Origin: Magnaporthiopsis rhizophila
Lineage: Eukaryota; Ascomycota; Sordariomycetes; Magnaporthales; Magnaporthaceae
NCBI GenBank assembly: GCA_003049465.1
Contig: PYSS01000041.1
Coordinates: forward strand, 1-64,000
Direction: 5' to 3'
DNA: 64,000 bases
Below the pieces are notes generated by a model. The model worked only from the letters and a program-made list of their open reading frames with translations, did no database searches and was not told the origin of the DNA. This document shows, piece after piece, positions 32,435 to 45,400 of this stretch; position 1 is the first letter of the stretch, and each line of letters opens with the position of its first letter. Made by a program: the position numbers and the translations under genes.

Positions 32435-35400
32435 GTTATGGGATTTAAACGTTGCAGGAATCTACGAGCCACGAAATAGCCTCGCGGCTAGATGCCATAT
32501 TATAGCTAGTGCTGTCCACGCAAGGCTTAATTCAGCCTGGGTATCGATGGGAAGATGGAACTCGCTTTCTTTTCTTGGTAAATATCATAGCGGCATGGAG
32601 TTTTATTTTGATATTGATGTTGCTCTATCTTGCAACCACTCCATAATTACATATTTGATCTAGGGAAGAACGATAACGGGTGGAAATTTCTACAGCAAAG
32701 AGAGTGTATCATAGCAGACTTGTGTTCCAAGGATAATGGGGCGGTTCGGTTGCTCAATTGCAAAAAGAAAAACGCGCGCAGATCTTTGGACCAGGGGCGA
32801 GCGGCGAAACCAGAAGGAGCATAGTCCGATTACACCACGACGGTCGGCGGCGGTCGGCGACGACGCTCCTGCAAGCCACGGCTGGACAAAAAAGCATGGA
32901 TCGTCCCGAATCTCGAGACAAGCCACACGGCAAGGTTACGCTTGGCCGTATGTGTGTGTTGCATGAAGGGGACTATTTTCCAGGCAGCCGGATTTCTCGG
33001 CCTGCGATTCGCCGTTGGATTTTTTCTGGGGTTCTTTTGCATCTTGCTTTTCTGCAGGACTAGCTAGGTATCTACCTACCTATTTACCTACCTAGTAAGC
33101 CAGCTGGGGGGACGGGCGGCTCAGGGGGAAGACAAGACTGCGACGTCGCAGCCGCGGCGTGATTGTAACCGTCTTTTGGGGCGGCGGCACTGCGGAGATT
33201 GAGTAGGGCTGTACGTTACATGATTGTAGGGCGGATTGATGGCGCTGCGGCCCTCTGCTCTGCTCTGCTCTGCGGCTCGGGCTCGGCTTCGCCCTGAAAG
33301 CTACAGCTGATCCGAGTCTTTGGTGACATATCACATTCGTCTCTGCCCTGTGTGTACATGTACGGGCTCCGCCGTCCATCTCCATGCTTCGATAGGCCGT
33401 CTGTAGGATCAGAAAGAGCCTCCCGATACCCCCCCGGGCATGCTGGTAACCCAAGACGAGCGAGGTTACTGCTCCTTTGCAGCCATCTAAACAGACCCGG
33501 TTTACCGAGCATGGGGCCCTCTCTCTCTCTCCATCTTTTCCCGCTCCCGTCCGCAAAGGGCAAAGACTTATCTCCGACGTAAAAACACGTCCAGTTACGG
33601 GAGGGACTACGAACACGACCCCACACTGCCACGTATGTAGGATCTGCGCTGAACACATGGGGCAGGCACATGGGGCTGTTCCTGCTGTTTTGCTATCTGC
33701 GTGCGTGTGTGTGCATGTGTTTTCGTCTCGAGTGTGGGCGTTGTATCCCTGCCTCAGAGGGAGGCTGTGTGGCTGCCTTTTTCTGAAGGATTCACACCCC
33801 TGGCACGCCCCAGCACACACAACCACACACACACACACACACCACGCTCTCTCTGCCTCTCGCCCCATGTTTTTTGACGCCAGCACGGGAATGTCGGGTT
33901 TCCCGGCGGAGGTCCTATCTAGACTGGAGCCGTGACGGCTGGGGAACAGCCGCGATATCGGAGATCGAAAGGACCCAGGGTGGCCGTTGTCCCAAGGAAC
34001 AGTTGAACTGGGCTGAATGCCAGGGCCAGATATGGGAGCCAGATTGGCAGTGGCCAACGTACGGCGGAGTTGGAGAAAAAAAAAAAAAAAAAAGGCTGCC
34101 GCCGGGCCGGGCCTGTCTCTGTGTCGGGCCTCGCTTACTCCTCCCCTTTTCCACGCGGGACAGAGAAACCCGGAGGGCTGTGTCGGTAGTTTTTTTTTTT
34201 TTTTTTTTTTTTTTTGCAATAGTAAACCAAAAGCACAGACAACATTTTCCTGCATGCCCGTTTCCGTCTTCCCTTGGCGCGTGTTTTGTTTCGCGCCATG
34301 GCGGCAGGCGTGTGCTTCTTCTTACTATGGCATGTCGGTCTAAGCAGGCAGGGATTCATCGGCGGCAGAGAGCGGTAGGAGAGCGGTTTGGGGGGGGAGC
34401 AGAGACAGGGAGGAGAGTGCTGAGCGGCCAAAGTCCCCCCCGCCGCGTTTGGGTTGCTGTCACATCGGCACTGGCGTCTCGACAGCCGCTTCACCATTGG
34501 GGAGGGGTTCTGCAGAGGAGCCGCCCTTGGGGATCTTTCCGGCAGTCTAGACGCGGTGGTGTTCCCAGTCCTGGCCGAGAGGCAGTCACGGCCGCTGCTG
34601 GGCTTTCTATTTTGGTCTTTCAGTGATGCCCATGCTACGTCCGAGTGAGGGCCAGGGAACGGATGAGCCCTACGGCAAACCGTCGGGCAATCGACAAGTC
34701 GACATCGTAACGATCCAATCTCAGGGGCACACCCCCGACCACCGACCGTCCATGCTGGCCAAAACGGCCGTGGCAAACACAACCCAACCCAACCCACGAC
34801 ACACTCCCGCAGAATGCTACGAGCCCCTGAAGACGGCATCCGGGCAAGGCGAAGGATGCAGACCAGGGGCCTTCCCACCGCCCGACCCGCTCCAGCGTAA
34901 GGCAGAAGCACCAGGCCCGGCAAGGCAGAATGGCTGAGAAAAAAAAAAAAAAAAAAGGCAACCGTTACAAGCTGGTTATGCAATGCTACCTTGACAGCTA
35001 GTCGCTCTCTGCGCCCCCCTGGACCCAGCCGCCGCTCCCGCTCGGCGAGACGCTCGGGAGCCAAGGGACGGGTCTGATACCGCATCCGTGCGTCCTCGGA
35101 CGCCGCCTTCGTGTATACCTACTGCAGTCTATAATGAGTTTCTGGTGAAAGCGAACCAACTAGCCAAGGCATCTAATCTCGGCGTGAAAAAAAAGGGGGA
35201 GGCTGTAACACATGAGGGCCTGACCCGGCTGCTGTTGAACCGTTGTCACCGCCTTGCCTCTGCCATGATAGCAACCACCAAGGGATACGATACGAAACAT
35301 GGAGGAATGTTAAAATTTTGGCCGACTCAAAACCGAGCAGCTGTGGGCTCGAGCGTATGGTTATCTATGGTTCTGGTGTGGTGTGGCAGTCAGTGGCTTC

Positions 35401-36379
35401 GGAGAAACACATAGCCTGCCGCAGAGGCAACCGCTGCAGAAATGACCGCACCCGGAATCCTGCATGCTACCTACCCCTTACTCAGCTCTCGTACCGTCCT
35501 GTCGCTGATTCGATTCGGGAGCGGGAGCGGGAGCGGGAAAAAAAAAGGCGTAAATCCTGACGTCTAGGCGGAGCAGCGGAGAGAGCACAGCGGTTGCATG
35601 TCGCTGGGCTTCACACGTCACGTTACAGATACGCACAGTCCATGTCATCGCCGGTCACATACAAGTTCCTAATCAATCGTAGTATTGCCATTGCCGCCAG
35701 CTCATCTAGGGGTTCGAATGTGCCTCGTTGAGCCCCTCTTGCAAAGAACGCAACAGACTGTAGCCTCCTGGCCTCAGATCCAAGACGCCGGACGGCAATA
35801 TACGGGCCCCGGTACGGTTTATGGCCGAGACAAAAAGACTAGGAATAAACAGTAAATGAAAGACTTGCTTGTTTCCTGCTGCAAGCTGAAAAGAAACAAA
35901 GTAGCGGTCAAAACAAAAACAAGAGGGGGGTACTTTCTGGGCGTGAACAAGGAAAATAAGACAAAAAGGTTCGAAGAGAAATAGAAAATCAAGAGGGAGA
36001 CGGTGCCCAATCGTGTACCTACATGCCCGCCTCCCCCATTACGCTACCCCTTTTTATAAACCTGAAAATGAAAGAAAAAGAAAAAACAGACAAGAAAAAA
36101 TTCGCTGGTTTCCATGTCTACAAAAGTATAACTCCAACAATATCGTATACGCGTTAGGAGGGGGAATAAAAAGTGTCGGTTCAAAAAGGTTTGACCGCTG
36201 GGCATGGACAAATGGTCTCCGACATGTAGATGGCGGCGAAATAAAACAAAAACATGCTGAAAGAGATAAAAGAGATAAGGTCAGGGATGACTAGTGTTTA
36301 AAACGAGAGTGAGAGACGCCTGTCGGTAGGCTATTAGTAGGAGATGGATTCGTCGGATCGGCAGAGGGAACACAGAGGC
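32435..36379. other. long intergenic region
   Basis: About 3.9 kb between convergent genes. It contains (TACC)n-like repeats near 33066-33096, a CA repeat near 33822-33842, several A/T runs (about 34077-34093, 34190-34216, 34939-34956) and no convincing gene. A 387-codon minus frame (33092-34255) translates homopolymers and is rejected. Confidence 0.55.
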
Positions 36380-37137
36380 TCAGGTCTCCCGCTCCTCGCG
36401 GATCGAAGACATCTCCATGCCGCCGCCGCCCAGCCCACTGCCGCCCTCGAGGAGCGGGCTGCTCTGCGGGGGAGGCATCTGCAACGAGGCCAGGCTGCTG
36501 GGGCCGGCTGCAGCTGCGGCTTCGTGGCCATGGCCGTCGCCGCCAGCCGGCGGCGGCGGCGGCCCGGCTGTTACGTCGCCACCCACATGGGCTGCCGTCG
36601 ACGGGGACACCTGCCCGTTCTTCTTGCCGACTGCTGCCGCTGCTGCCACCGACTCGCCCGAGAATTCGCGCTGGAGGGGCGACCGGTGAGAGGGCGAGTT
36701 TGACTTTCTGCTCTGGGCGTCTTCCTTGGCGTTGGCGCCGCGGGACGACGTGCGTGGCGAGACGCGGCCGATCTGTGTTTGTGTGTTAGTGCCGAGATTG
36801 TATACATGAGACCACGCCACCAGAATACACACCTGCTTGGCCCATCGGAGGCCGCAGCTGTTGCACAGATCGCGCTGGCCGCTGGGCCCCCTCCGCCACT
36901 CGGGCGTGCTGCGCGTGTGGCAGTTCGCGCAGTCTCGAACCAGGCCCGCGCTCCTCCGCCGCTTGCGCTTCTTACGGTTCGAAAGCAGCTGGCCCAGCTC
37001 CTCGGCCAGCAGCCGGTTCACCTTTTCCATCTGGTGCAGCTCGTACTGCCAGCTGGTGCACCGCGTCGTGTTGAGCTCCTCAAACATGTTGTCGTCCACC
37101 TGCGTGTACACTCCCGGCACATAGTTCGCCGTAGTTG

Positions 37138-37204
<67 letters not shown>

Positions 37205-37326
37205 TCCTGCTGCTGCTGTTGTTGTTGTTGCGGTTGCCGGCGTGGCCGTGCTTGTCGTCCCCGAGCCCGCAGTTCCCGGCGCTGCTGCTGTGCTGCCATC
37301 GACATCCGGCTTTGACCCTGGTTTAG

Positions 37327-37360
<34 letters not shown>

Positions 37361-39769
37361 GTTAGCGGCTCCCGATTTGTTCGGGTTCGCTGCGTTCTTG
37401 TCAACCGCTGAGCGAGACGATGCCTTGATGAGCTTGGTCTGCGCCAGCAGAAACGACGCTCTCCTCCGGGGGTCGTCGGCGCCGTCGCCCGGGTACAGCG
37501 TCGTCTGGGCTTGGAGCACCTGGCCTCTGCGGTTCTGGACCTCGTGCTTGCACGACACTATCTTGCCCTTGCGCGCCTTCTCGATGGTGCGGCCAAACTC
37601 GGGCCGTGACTCCTTACGCATCAGGTCCTGGATGCTGGTGCCCACCAGGTCCTGCGGCTGCAGGTCCAGCAGAGATCGGATGTTGGACGACACGAACAGG
37701 AACATGCCCGACGTCGAGAGCTTGGTCCACAGCTCGCTGTCGCCGATGCCGCCGCCGTGCTCCTCTACGTCCTTTCTGCGCAGCGTAAACACGGGCCGCT
37801 TGCGCCCGACCAGCACGATGAACTTGCGCCCCTTGCCGGCCTCGACGTACAGCGACCCGTAGCTCTCGAACCAGGTGTACCCCTTCTTCTTCTGCTGGAT
37901 CCGGAACGCCATGTTGACGGTGGGGTTGTTCGGCGACGCGTCCTTGAGCTCGCGCGTGACCGAGATGACGTCCGACGGGTGGCAGAGCGCCGTGAGCGTG
38001 TTCATGCTGGAGCCGGGCCCGACCAGCTCCGACGCGTCGTACCCGAGCACCTTCTTGACCGACGGCGACAGGTACTGGAACGCGCCCTTGGGCGACAGCA
38101 CGTGCACCACGTCGTCCGAGTTCTCGAGCAGCATCTTGTCCCACGACTGCCGGTGCCAGTCCGATATCAAGCCCTTGGGCTTGAACCGCCTGAGCAGCGT
38201 CGACACGTCTTCGGCGCTGAGCGTCTGGCTGCTGTCCTGCTCCACGCTCACCGCCGCTCCTGTTCCGCACCCGGCGCCGCCGCCGCCTGCGTCGCCTCCC
38301 GGCCCGCTCCAGATGTACTGCCCGATGTCGCTGTTCTTGTAGTTGACCTGCAGCTGCCCGCCCATCTCGTGCTTCACGATGGCGTCTGGGCACTCGACAA
38401 CGTCTATCTGGAAGCCAACGTAGTAGCGCAGCTCGTCCGTCTCCCACGGGATCGGGATCATGCTGAGCAGGTTGAGGAACGGCTTGCCGCCCTTGCGGTA
38501 GTTGATGAGGCTCTGCTGGATTTCCTTGCGCTCCGCTATCGCCTTCTTGAGGTTGAAGACGGCGTGGTCCTCGACGAATTCGCGTTTGATCCCGGCCTCG
38601 ACCTGCCCGTCCGGCGCCTGCAGGAAGCGGCAGTTCTTGCCCAGGATCTCGTGCTGGCTGTACCCCGTCAGGTTCTGGAAGTTGCTCGACACGTACACTA
38701 TCGGGCAGTCGTTCAGGGTGATGTCGGTTATCACAAACGCGCACGACAGGTCGACGGCCCCCAACTGGATCTGCGGGTTCTGCCGCGTCGCCACGTAGTA
38801 CAGCGCCCTGACCATGTCGAACCCGGATTTGGAGTAGACGCTTTTGGCTTTGTCCCTGGTCTCCGCCAGGTTCTGCAGGCCTGGCGGGTCCTGCCTCGCC
38901 GAGAACGCGGGTGCGGTAGGCGGAGGCGGAGGCGCGGGGACTTTGAACGATGCAGAGTGTGGCGTAGCCTGTGGTGCTTCGACCTCCGTGCCTGTCTGTA
39001 TGCGTAAGGGCTGCTGCTGCTGCAATCCGGAATTTGCCATGTCCGAGTCCGCATCGGGTCGTTGCATCATGGGCGTGGGAGCGCTGTTGGGAGGCGGCAT
39101 GTTGTCCGTCAGCATCTCCATGCTGAAATCGTCGGTGGTCATGTCCTCCAAGGCCACCGTATTGTCCATGTACTGGTCCCCCAAGCTCGTGGGCGGAAAA
39201 AGCGCCATGGTTTCCTGGCATGTCGTGGCCGGGTTCATGTTGAGGCTGGAGAAGGCGAGCATGCTGCCCATCATGTCGGGCGACAAGGTCGAGAAGGCGC
39301 CGGCGTTGGCCATGCTAACTATGCCAATATCGTTGTCGGGCTGGCCGAACTGGGCATTGGGAGGAACCGACACGTTCAGGCCGCCGCCCATGCCCGAGTT
39401 CCCCATGGCGTCAAACGTGTTCCCCATGTTGGGAAAGCTAAAGTTGGACCCAAACTCCATCATGGACAGTCGCCTCGCGCTCGATTCCAGATTGTGGGGA
39501 GAGTATGGGTGCGTCAGGCTCCGCCGCCTCTGCATCTCGTTGGAGTTGCCCCGGATGATGTCGTCTAGCGACTCGCCGTCGAGCATGGGCGAGTCCGAAA
39601 TGGCCGACACGGGGGGGTCCTGGACCACCGTGCTGTCGATGACAATGTCGTCAACCTGCCCGTTGCCGAGGTTCCCGATTTGCTGCTGTTGCTGTCGCTG
39701 TTGGGCAGCCAGCTGTTGTTGCACCTGCTCGCCTTGTGCTGGGCCCCCGAAGTAGTTATTGCTATTCAT
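36380..39769 (-). CDS. wc-1: White collar-1 blue-light photoreceptor and GATA transcription factor
   Basis: Two exons, 36833-39769 and 36380-36772, separated by a 60-nt in-frame intron; 1109 residues. The ATG at 39769 begins MNSNNYFGG and is followed by a Gln-rich stretch. The LOV domain carries GKNCRFLQ with the flavin-adduct cysteine at ~C380. Two further PAS domains follow (around HVLSPKGAFQYLSP and FLFVSSNIRSLLDL). A GATA zinc finger lies at C947-X2-C950-X18-C969-X2-C972 (CANCHTRSTPEW...LCNSCGLRWAKQ), continuing into the WC-1-typical GRVSPRTSSRG tail. WC-1 pairs with WC-2 to form the white collar complex, which activates light-responsive genes and, in Neurospora, frq. Low-complexity Ala (~805-814) and Thr (~857-878) runs come from trinucleotide repeats. 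Identification is secure. Confidence 0.97.
37138..37200. repeat. (GTC)n trinucleotide repeat within wc-1
   Basis: About twenty GTC units with one or two interruptions, read on the minus strand as ACG threonine codons. They lie between the last PAS domain and the zinc finger. A second triplet run (CAG on the plus strand, GCT alanine codons) lies near 37327-37357. Such tracts are likely to vary in length between strains. Confidence 0.9.
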
Positions 39770-39780
39770 GGTGGGCACAT
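39766..39780 (-). promoter_or_regulatory. minimal upstream ORF overlapping the wc-1 start codon
   Basis: Immediately upstream of the wc-1 ATG (39769-39767) is another ATG (39780-39778) opening a four-codon frame, M-C-P-P-stop. Its TGA (39768-39766) overlaps the wc-1 start as ATGA. Ribosomes starting at the upstream ATG would terminate exactly at the real start. The effect on translation is inferred. Confidence 0.6.
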
Positions 39781-42445
39781 GAGAAACGGGCGGTCAGAGC
39801 CCCGCAGCTGCAGATCTAGTACGGGTACGAGGATGGAAGATTTCCAATGAACGGCGCAGAAGCGCTTGACCGAGGAGGACAGGGCTGATATGGAGACGGA
39901 GAGAAAAGGAACCGAACACGGGGCCCCTCAAGACGATATTCTGTCGCAGGGGCCCCGACGGCCGCGCCGGGATGACGCTTGGCAGAGTGGGCTTACGACC
40001 AAGGGACGCGGAAAAGCAGCATGGAAGGGGCCGAGATGGCGGGAGGTTCGGGCGGCGGCCGGGATCGAGGTTGCACAGAGGGCGGGTGGCGAGCGTGTGT
40101 GGGTGTGTCCGAGGTGGCGGCGGGTGTGAGGGAGGGCGTGGTTGTAGGCTTGCCGCTGGAGCTGGGCCCAGCAAAGCCTTGGGGCGGCAGTAAAGCAGTT
40201 CCCGAGGCTGGCGCTGACCTGGCTCGTTGGTTGTACAGAGGAGCGACAGGGCGAGCGTGGTTTGGCTGTGGAGGATGGGATGGCGGGGTCGGTCTGTCGG
40301 TCGATCGGCAGGGTCGGTATCGGTGCCTGGGGTCGGTCGATATCGGGCTTTTACAGCCCGTGATAGGGCTTGCTCGACGGTGATGATGATGGCGGGCGGG
40401 AACTGGCGGGGTCTCACGCGTTGGCTGGGTGCTGGTGATGCATGTCGTCGGGGTGGAGGGACGCGAAGCCTCAATGACAGGAGCACAGCTGGAGAACTGG
40501 AGCTTTAGGTAGCGGTTAGGTGAGGGGGCCCGCGGCACCCACGCCGCGCGGAAATTCCCACCCGCCACGCAGGACCCTGTCACGCTCAATCGTCTGATTC
40601 GGTGTGCCGTGCGTGGCCCCTGGTCGCCACCCGCCTTATGTACTGTGACCGCACCGTGGCCCCTCCCCTGGCAGTCGGTCGTTGTCGTGGTTGTCTGACC
40701 GCACGGCACTTTGACAATCACCAACCATCGGAGCAGTCTGCCTGCATAAACCCCTATTTTCTGCCTTTAGGACACGCTTTTCGCCCGCGTGGTAGCGACA
40801 AAGCATGAATTGCCACCCCTTGAAATGCTGGTTTCCTGATGCAGCCATGATGCACCGTGCATCACACAGTCTTTTCACGGTCTAGGCTGCTCGGGTTTTG
40901 CAGCTTACAATCGCGGTAGATAGAAAACAGGCTTCCCGTCTTTTTGCAGATCATTCATTCCAGTTGATCTTCAAGAAAACACTCGACCTCGAACTCTCCT
41001 ACACGGGAGATAAGCATAAACAGAATCCACACAATGTAACCCCCACTTCCATAGCGCGTTGGTTTTCTAAACAAAACAGTTCGTGTGGTAGCCTGGGCAG
41101 GAAGAAAAGCAAAATAGAAAAGGAAAACGACGCGGATAAGGCGGGATGGTGAGAAAAAAGAGAGTTACGTTAGCTAAAGCTTCGTACCTGAAACCGCGGG
41201 TCACCGCTCTTGCATATAAAAACCTAGTTCATTGCCTCGCCCAACCTCGAGTCAATCGACGACTGCTGCAAGCTGCCCGATATCGTCTTTGGCTGGCGGG
41301 CAACATTCCCCCAATCCACCAGGCGCCCTTCTAGGCGGATCCCGGTCAGAAATCTCCATCTGGGGATAGCTTTGGGTTGTGGGGGGTTGGGTTCTGGTGC
41401 GTGGGGGAACGAACCAGTGCCCGTTCTTTCATGTGGTACCTCTGGGAGCCGCTCTCCCGCTGATAGGTACCTAGGGGATGGCCCATCTACTGTACAGTAC
41501 GAGTACATGCGTTGCTGAAGCAGCTGCTTTATTTAACTGCCATAAAGAAGGGTGTTATACAGCGCCAATCCGTGCTTGTTCCCTTCCCGCTTCGGGACAA
41601 GCTTGTGTCGACGTGCTCGGGAGCCTCGGTGCTGGGAACTTCCCTGTGTCGTCCGTGGAGATGCTCCGGGTTCAATCGCGCCAATCGGGCAGTCTTGGCT
41701 ACCTATCCGGCCCCGCTGCTCAGCGGCCACCTTATTCACATCTGGTGAAGACGACGGGGATTGAACCCTCGAAAAATCCCTATCTAGGTATCCATTCAGG
41801 TGCCAAGGAAAGGTGGAAGCAGGAAGCAAAACATACAGTCAAGAGACAACAAGACACACATGATAATTCAAAGACAAACCACTCTTTGCTATCCGCCCAA
41901 ACCTACCATCCACCCATCCATGTTCAATGGCGCTGAGACAAAGAAAACTTTTTTACTCGTCAAATGAAAAATAAAAGTAAAACTAAAAAAAATAAAAAAA
42001 TACAAGGGGTGAGAGGCAGTGACCAGACGTTCGCAACCATGGACACAGCCGGCCCGCATGCTTTTAACTTGTTGCATTTTCTATGCTTCCATAGCTGCTA
42101 CCTGGGTGTGAGATATAATGCAGTATGGGCGGGTGCGACGCGGTGCGGTGCGCTATGCCGGCGCAGTACTTGGGGGATCGTGTTGTGACAGTCGGGGAAG
42201 GGTAAACGGGTTAATTTGGGTTCGGTGCCGGCATACAGCGTATGGTCTTCACAAATAGTCTCCACCACTCCGATCAAAGTATGGGGGGGTTTGATAATGG
42301 CAGAGAGTTCGCCCTTGCCCCATGGCTTTGTTCATCCAATAAAGCTCATGGGGTCGGCTCAAGATGCCATGAGCACAGTCCGCGAATCGACTTTGTCGTG
42401 TCTCGAGCCGTTTTCTTCGGCTCTTCCTGGCTCGGTCCAGCTTCC
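39781..42445. other. wc-1 upstream region and Kap121 3' flank
   Basis: About 2.7 kb between two minus-strand genes. It must contain the wc-1 promoter and leader and the Kap121 3' untranslated region. No gene or RNA could be supported. Antisense GC-rich open frames at 39994-40486 are treated as chance. Confidence 0.55.
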
Positions 42446-45400
42446 CTACTTGCTAAAGTAGCCCAGGATGGTCTGCTGTGCCTCCGGAGAGAATTGCTGG
42501 AGCAGCTGGGTCGGGTCCATGCTGCTCCCCGTGATGAGGGCCTTGGCCGTGGCTACCACGCGGTTGGCAGTCTGGCCGCTCAGCGTCTCCGACTCGAGGC
42601 CCTGCGCGATAAAGACGAAGACCTTGTCCGGCTGGCTGATCACAGCGGGGTGTTGCCTATGTGGTTGGTTGGGGCGCAACGGTTAGCTAAAACGCACCCA
42701 CGGACCAAAATCAAGTCCAGTGTCACCCGCCCACAAGACGATAGAAACACCTGGAAGGAATACCCACTTCTCGATGAGCTCGGCCAGATACGCGTACACG
42801 TACGGCGCCGCCTCCTCGTCGTTGGTAACGGGCAGCGTCTTCAGCCACTCGGCCACGACCGTGTCTGGGTTCTGGACGGTGGATGAGTTGAAGTGCAGGA
42901 TCTTGGCAATGGCCGCGCAGGCGTTCTCCGTCGCGTATACGTTCTCCTCGCTCCTGGCATCCGGGACTTGGGCCGCCTGGAATAGGTAGGGCAGGGCGCC
43001 GCCCAAGAACTGTGCCCATGCTTCGCCGCCCTTCTGCGCCGCCACGCCAATGCCGTAGGCCGCAGCTTGCCTGATGGCCGCGTTCGGGTCTTGGCAGCCA
43101 TCCACAAGGGGCTTCTGGATGAAATTTGCGTAGTGGATGCTGTCGGTGCCGCAGTACTCCAGCACGTCGTCCATGATGCAAAGACCCCACTGCCTCTGCG
43201 TCGTCTCGGGGGATTTGAGGAAGGCCTCGTAAGTCGGCATCAAACGCTCCCATGGCTGCAGAAACTCGGACATGTGGTACTTGAACACCACATGGAAGGC
43301 CTTGTTCATGTCCGAGAGGAGCGTCTGGTCGTCCTCGATGGCCATGAGCACCTCGTCGGCCTCGTCCTCCACATCGTCCGCAGTGGCGCCCTCGTTCTCC
43401 TCTGCACGCTGCGTCACGCGATCTTTGTAGTCTTCTAGAGTCGAGTTGACCGAGTCCATGAACTTGTTCATCTGCGCCTGGTCCATGCAACGCGAGCCCA
43501 CGACCTCGACCGACTCGTAGAAGCACTGGTACATCTCGGCAAGCGTGTCTATGGCCGGCTCCGCGGCCAGGACCTCAAGGAGCTTATCGACAATGCCCAC
43601 CCAAAGACCCCTCAGCTCGTTCGAGGTGGGCCCGTAGGCCTTCTTGTATGAGCTGAGGAGCTGCGGGACGAGTTTCGCCGAAATGAAGCGCACAGGGTCA
43701 TGGAAAAAGAATGCCAGGCCCGGTATCGCAATCTTGTCCATGATCTCGGCGACATAGGGCGCAAAGCCTCCCTCTAGCACCTGGGCGTATACTACCAGAA
43801 GCTCAATGGCCATGTGCTTGTCGTCCATGGTGCTTGTGCGGATGCCGATCATCTTGCCCTTGAGCGGAACAAGTTCCCACCCATCCTCTTGTGCTATTTG
43901 GTCGACCTGGTCGTCATCGTCAAGCAGCTGAATGTCGGCCTTGGCCGTGGCCAGCTCCAGAAGAGGCGGCATGACGTTGTGCAGGAACGGCAGGAACTCC
44001 TGGCCGAGCACACGGCACATGCGGCCCCAACAGTGCATCAGGTACTGCGCCTGAGGATCGTCCGCATCTGTGATGTTGGACTGGACATTGGCGAGAAGCT
44101 GCACCAGGGTCAGTGCGTCGCCACCAAGCTGCTCCCGACCCACCGCGAGAGCGATCAGGGTCGCACACTCCATGGCCTTGGCGCGCAGGAGGCGGAACTC
44201 CTTCTCGCTCTCGCGCTGCAGCACGTCCACAAGCAGCGGCATGAGCGTGTTGTAGTACTTGGAAAATGCCTGCTCAGCGGCATCGGCGATAGTCGCGATG
44301 GTGGAGAGAGCCTGCTCCTGAACATAGCGCTTCTCGTTCTGCAGGAGCTGAAACAGGTGTGAGAGGAGGTCATCCAGGTAGGGCTCCAGAATGCTCTTCT
44401 CAGCCTCCTCGCAAAAGTTGACAAGCGCTGCAGCGGCATGCGACTTGACGCGCGGCTCGGGAGAGTTGAGAACCGGTATGATGGCCTTGAGCACAGCCTC
44501 GTGGTGCTCCTTTTGCATCGTCGGGGCAAAGTCGGTGCTCATCTGGCCAAGGGCGTTGCATCCAGCCCACCGGACGCGAGGGTGGGCATCCTTGAGCGCG
44601 GGCACGACAAGCTCGAGAACCTGGTTCAGCTCGCCAATCATGAGGTCCCGGCAACCCTCTGAGATGGCCGATATGGCCATCAGAGCAGCGTGGCGATCCC
44701 TCCAGACGGGGGACGACATCATGCGTGGCAGCCAGTTGAAGGTCGGGGCGAGAATGGTCTGGCCGCCAAGCTTGTTGGCGAGCCTGTCCATGCATTGCTC
44801 GCCAGCCACGTGGTTGAGATCCGAATCGTCCTGGTCGAGCTAACGGGAAATGGACAAGACGGATGTCAGAACACCTGGTTGCTGCCCACGGGGTCTAACC
44901 AAGAGGGAAGCGGGGGAGGTGGGTGACGCTCGGCGGTGATACCAATACATACCTCCTCCATAGCCAGCCATTCGGCAGCGTCATCGTCGTCCTCGCCCAG
45001 ATCCGTCATCAGGCTCAGACACTGGGTGATCATATCATTTGTGTAGGATGGGTCCTTTTTGCACATGGACGGGGCGTAATCGGCGAAGGTGGCCATGAGC
45101 TCTAGGGCATTTTGCCGGCAAACGTCGCTCAGCTCCTTGTCCTGAATGACCGAGACGCTGAACTGAACAAGGTGGTTGAACTGGTTGCGGAACATTTTGG
45201 GCGAGATCTCGGCCAGGTCTATGAGAGCCAACAGCGCCTTGCCCAAGTCCTCCGAGTCGTGCGACTCCTTGATTGGAGGGAGGATGTTGAGAACCTCTGG
45301 TAGAAGCCCAAAGTACTTGGTCTGGTTCTTCTTGGACATGCTCCGGAAGAAGGCTGCGAATGCCTCCATGGCTGCTAAGCGGACCTGTGTTGTTGGGCGG

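Noticed and set aside
33092..34255. 387-codon minus-strand open frame
   Set aside because: It runs through poly(A)/poly(T) homopolymers (Lys and Phe runs) and has no folded character.
37614..39221. 535-codon (-) and 416-codon (+) open frames inside wc-1
   Set aside because: Both are alternative-frame shadows of wc-1, which is identified by its LOV, PAS and GATA domains.
41745..41775. GGTTCAATCCC B-box-like sequence on the minus strand followed by CACCA
   Set aside because: The T stem has only three pairs, and no matching acceptor or A-box was found upstream, so it is not a tRNA.
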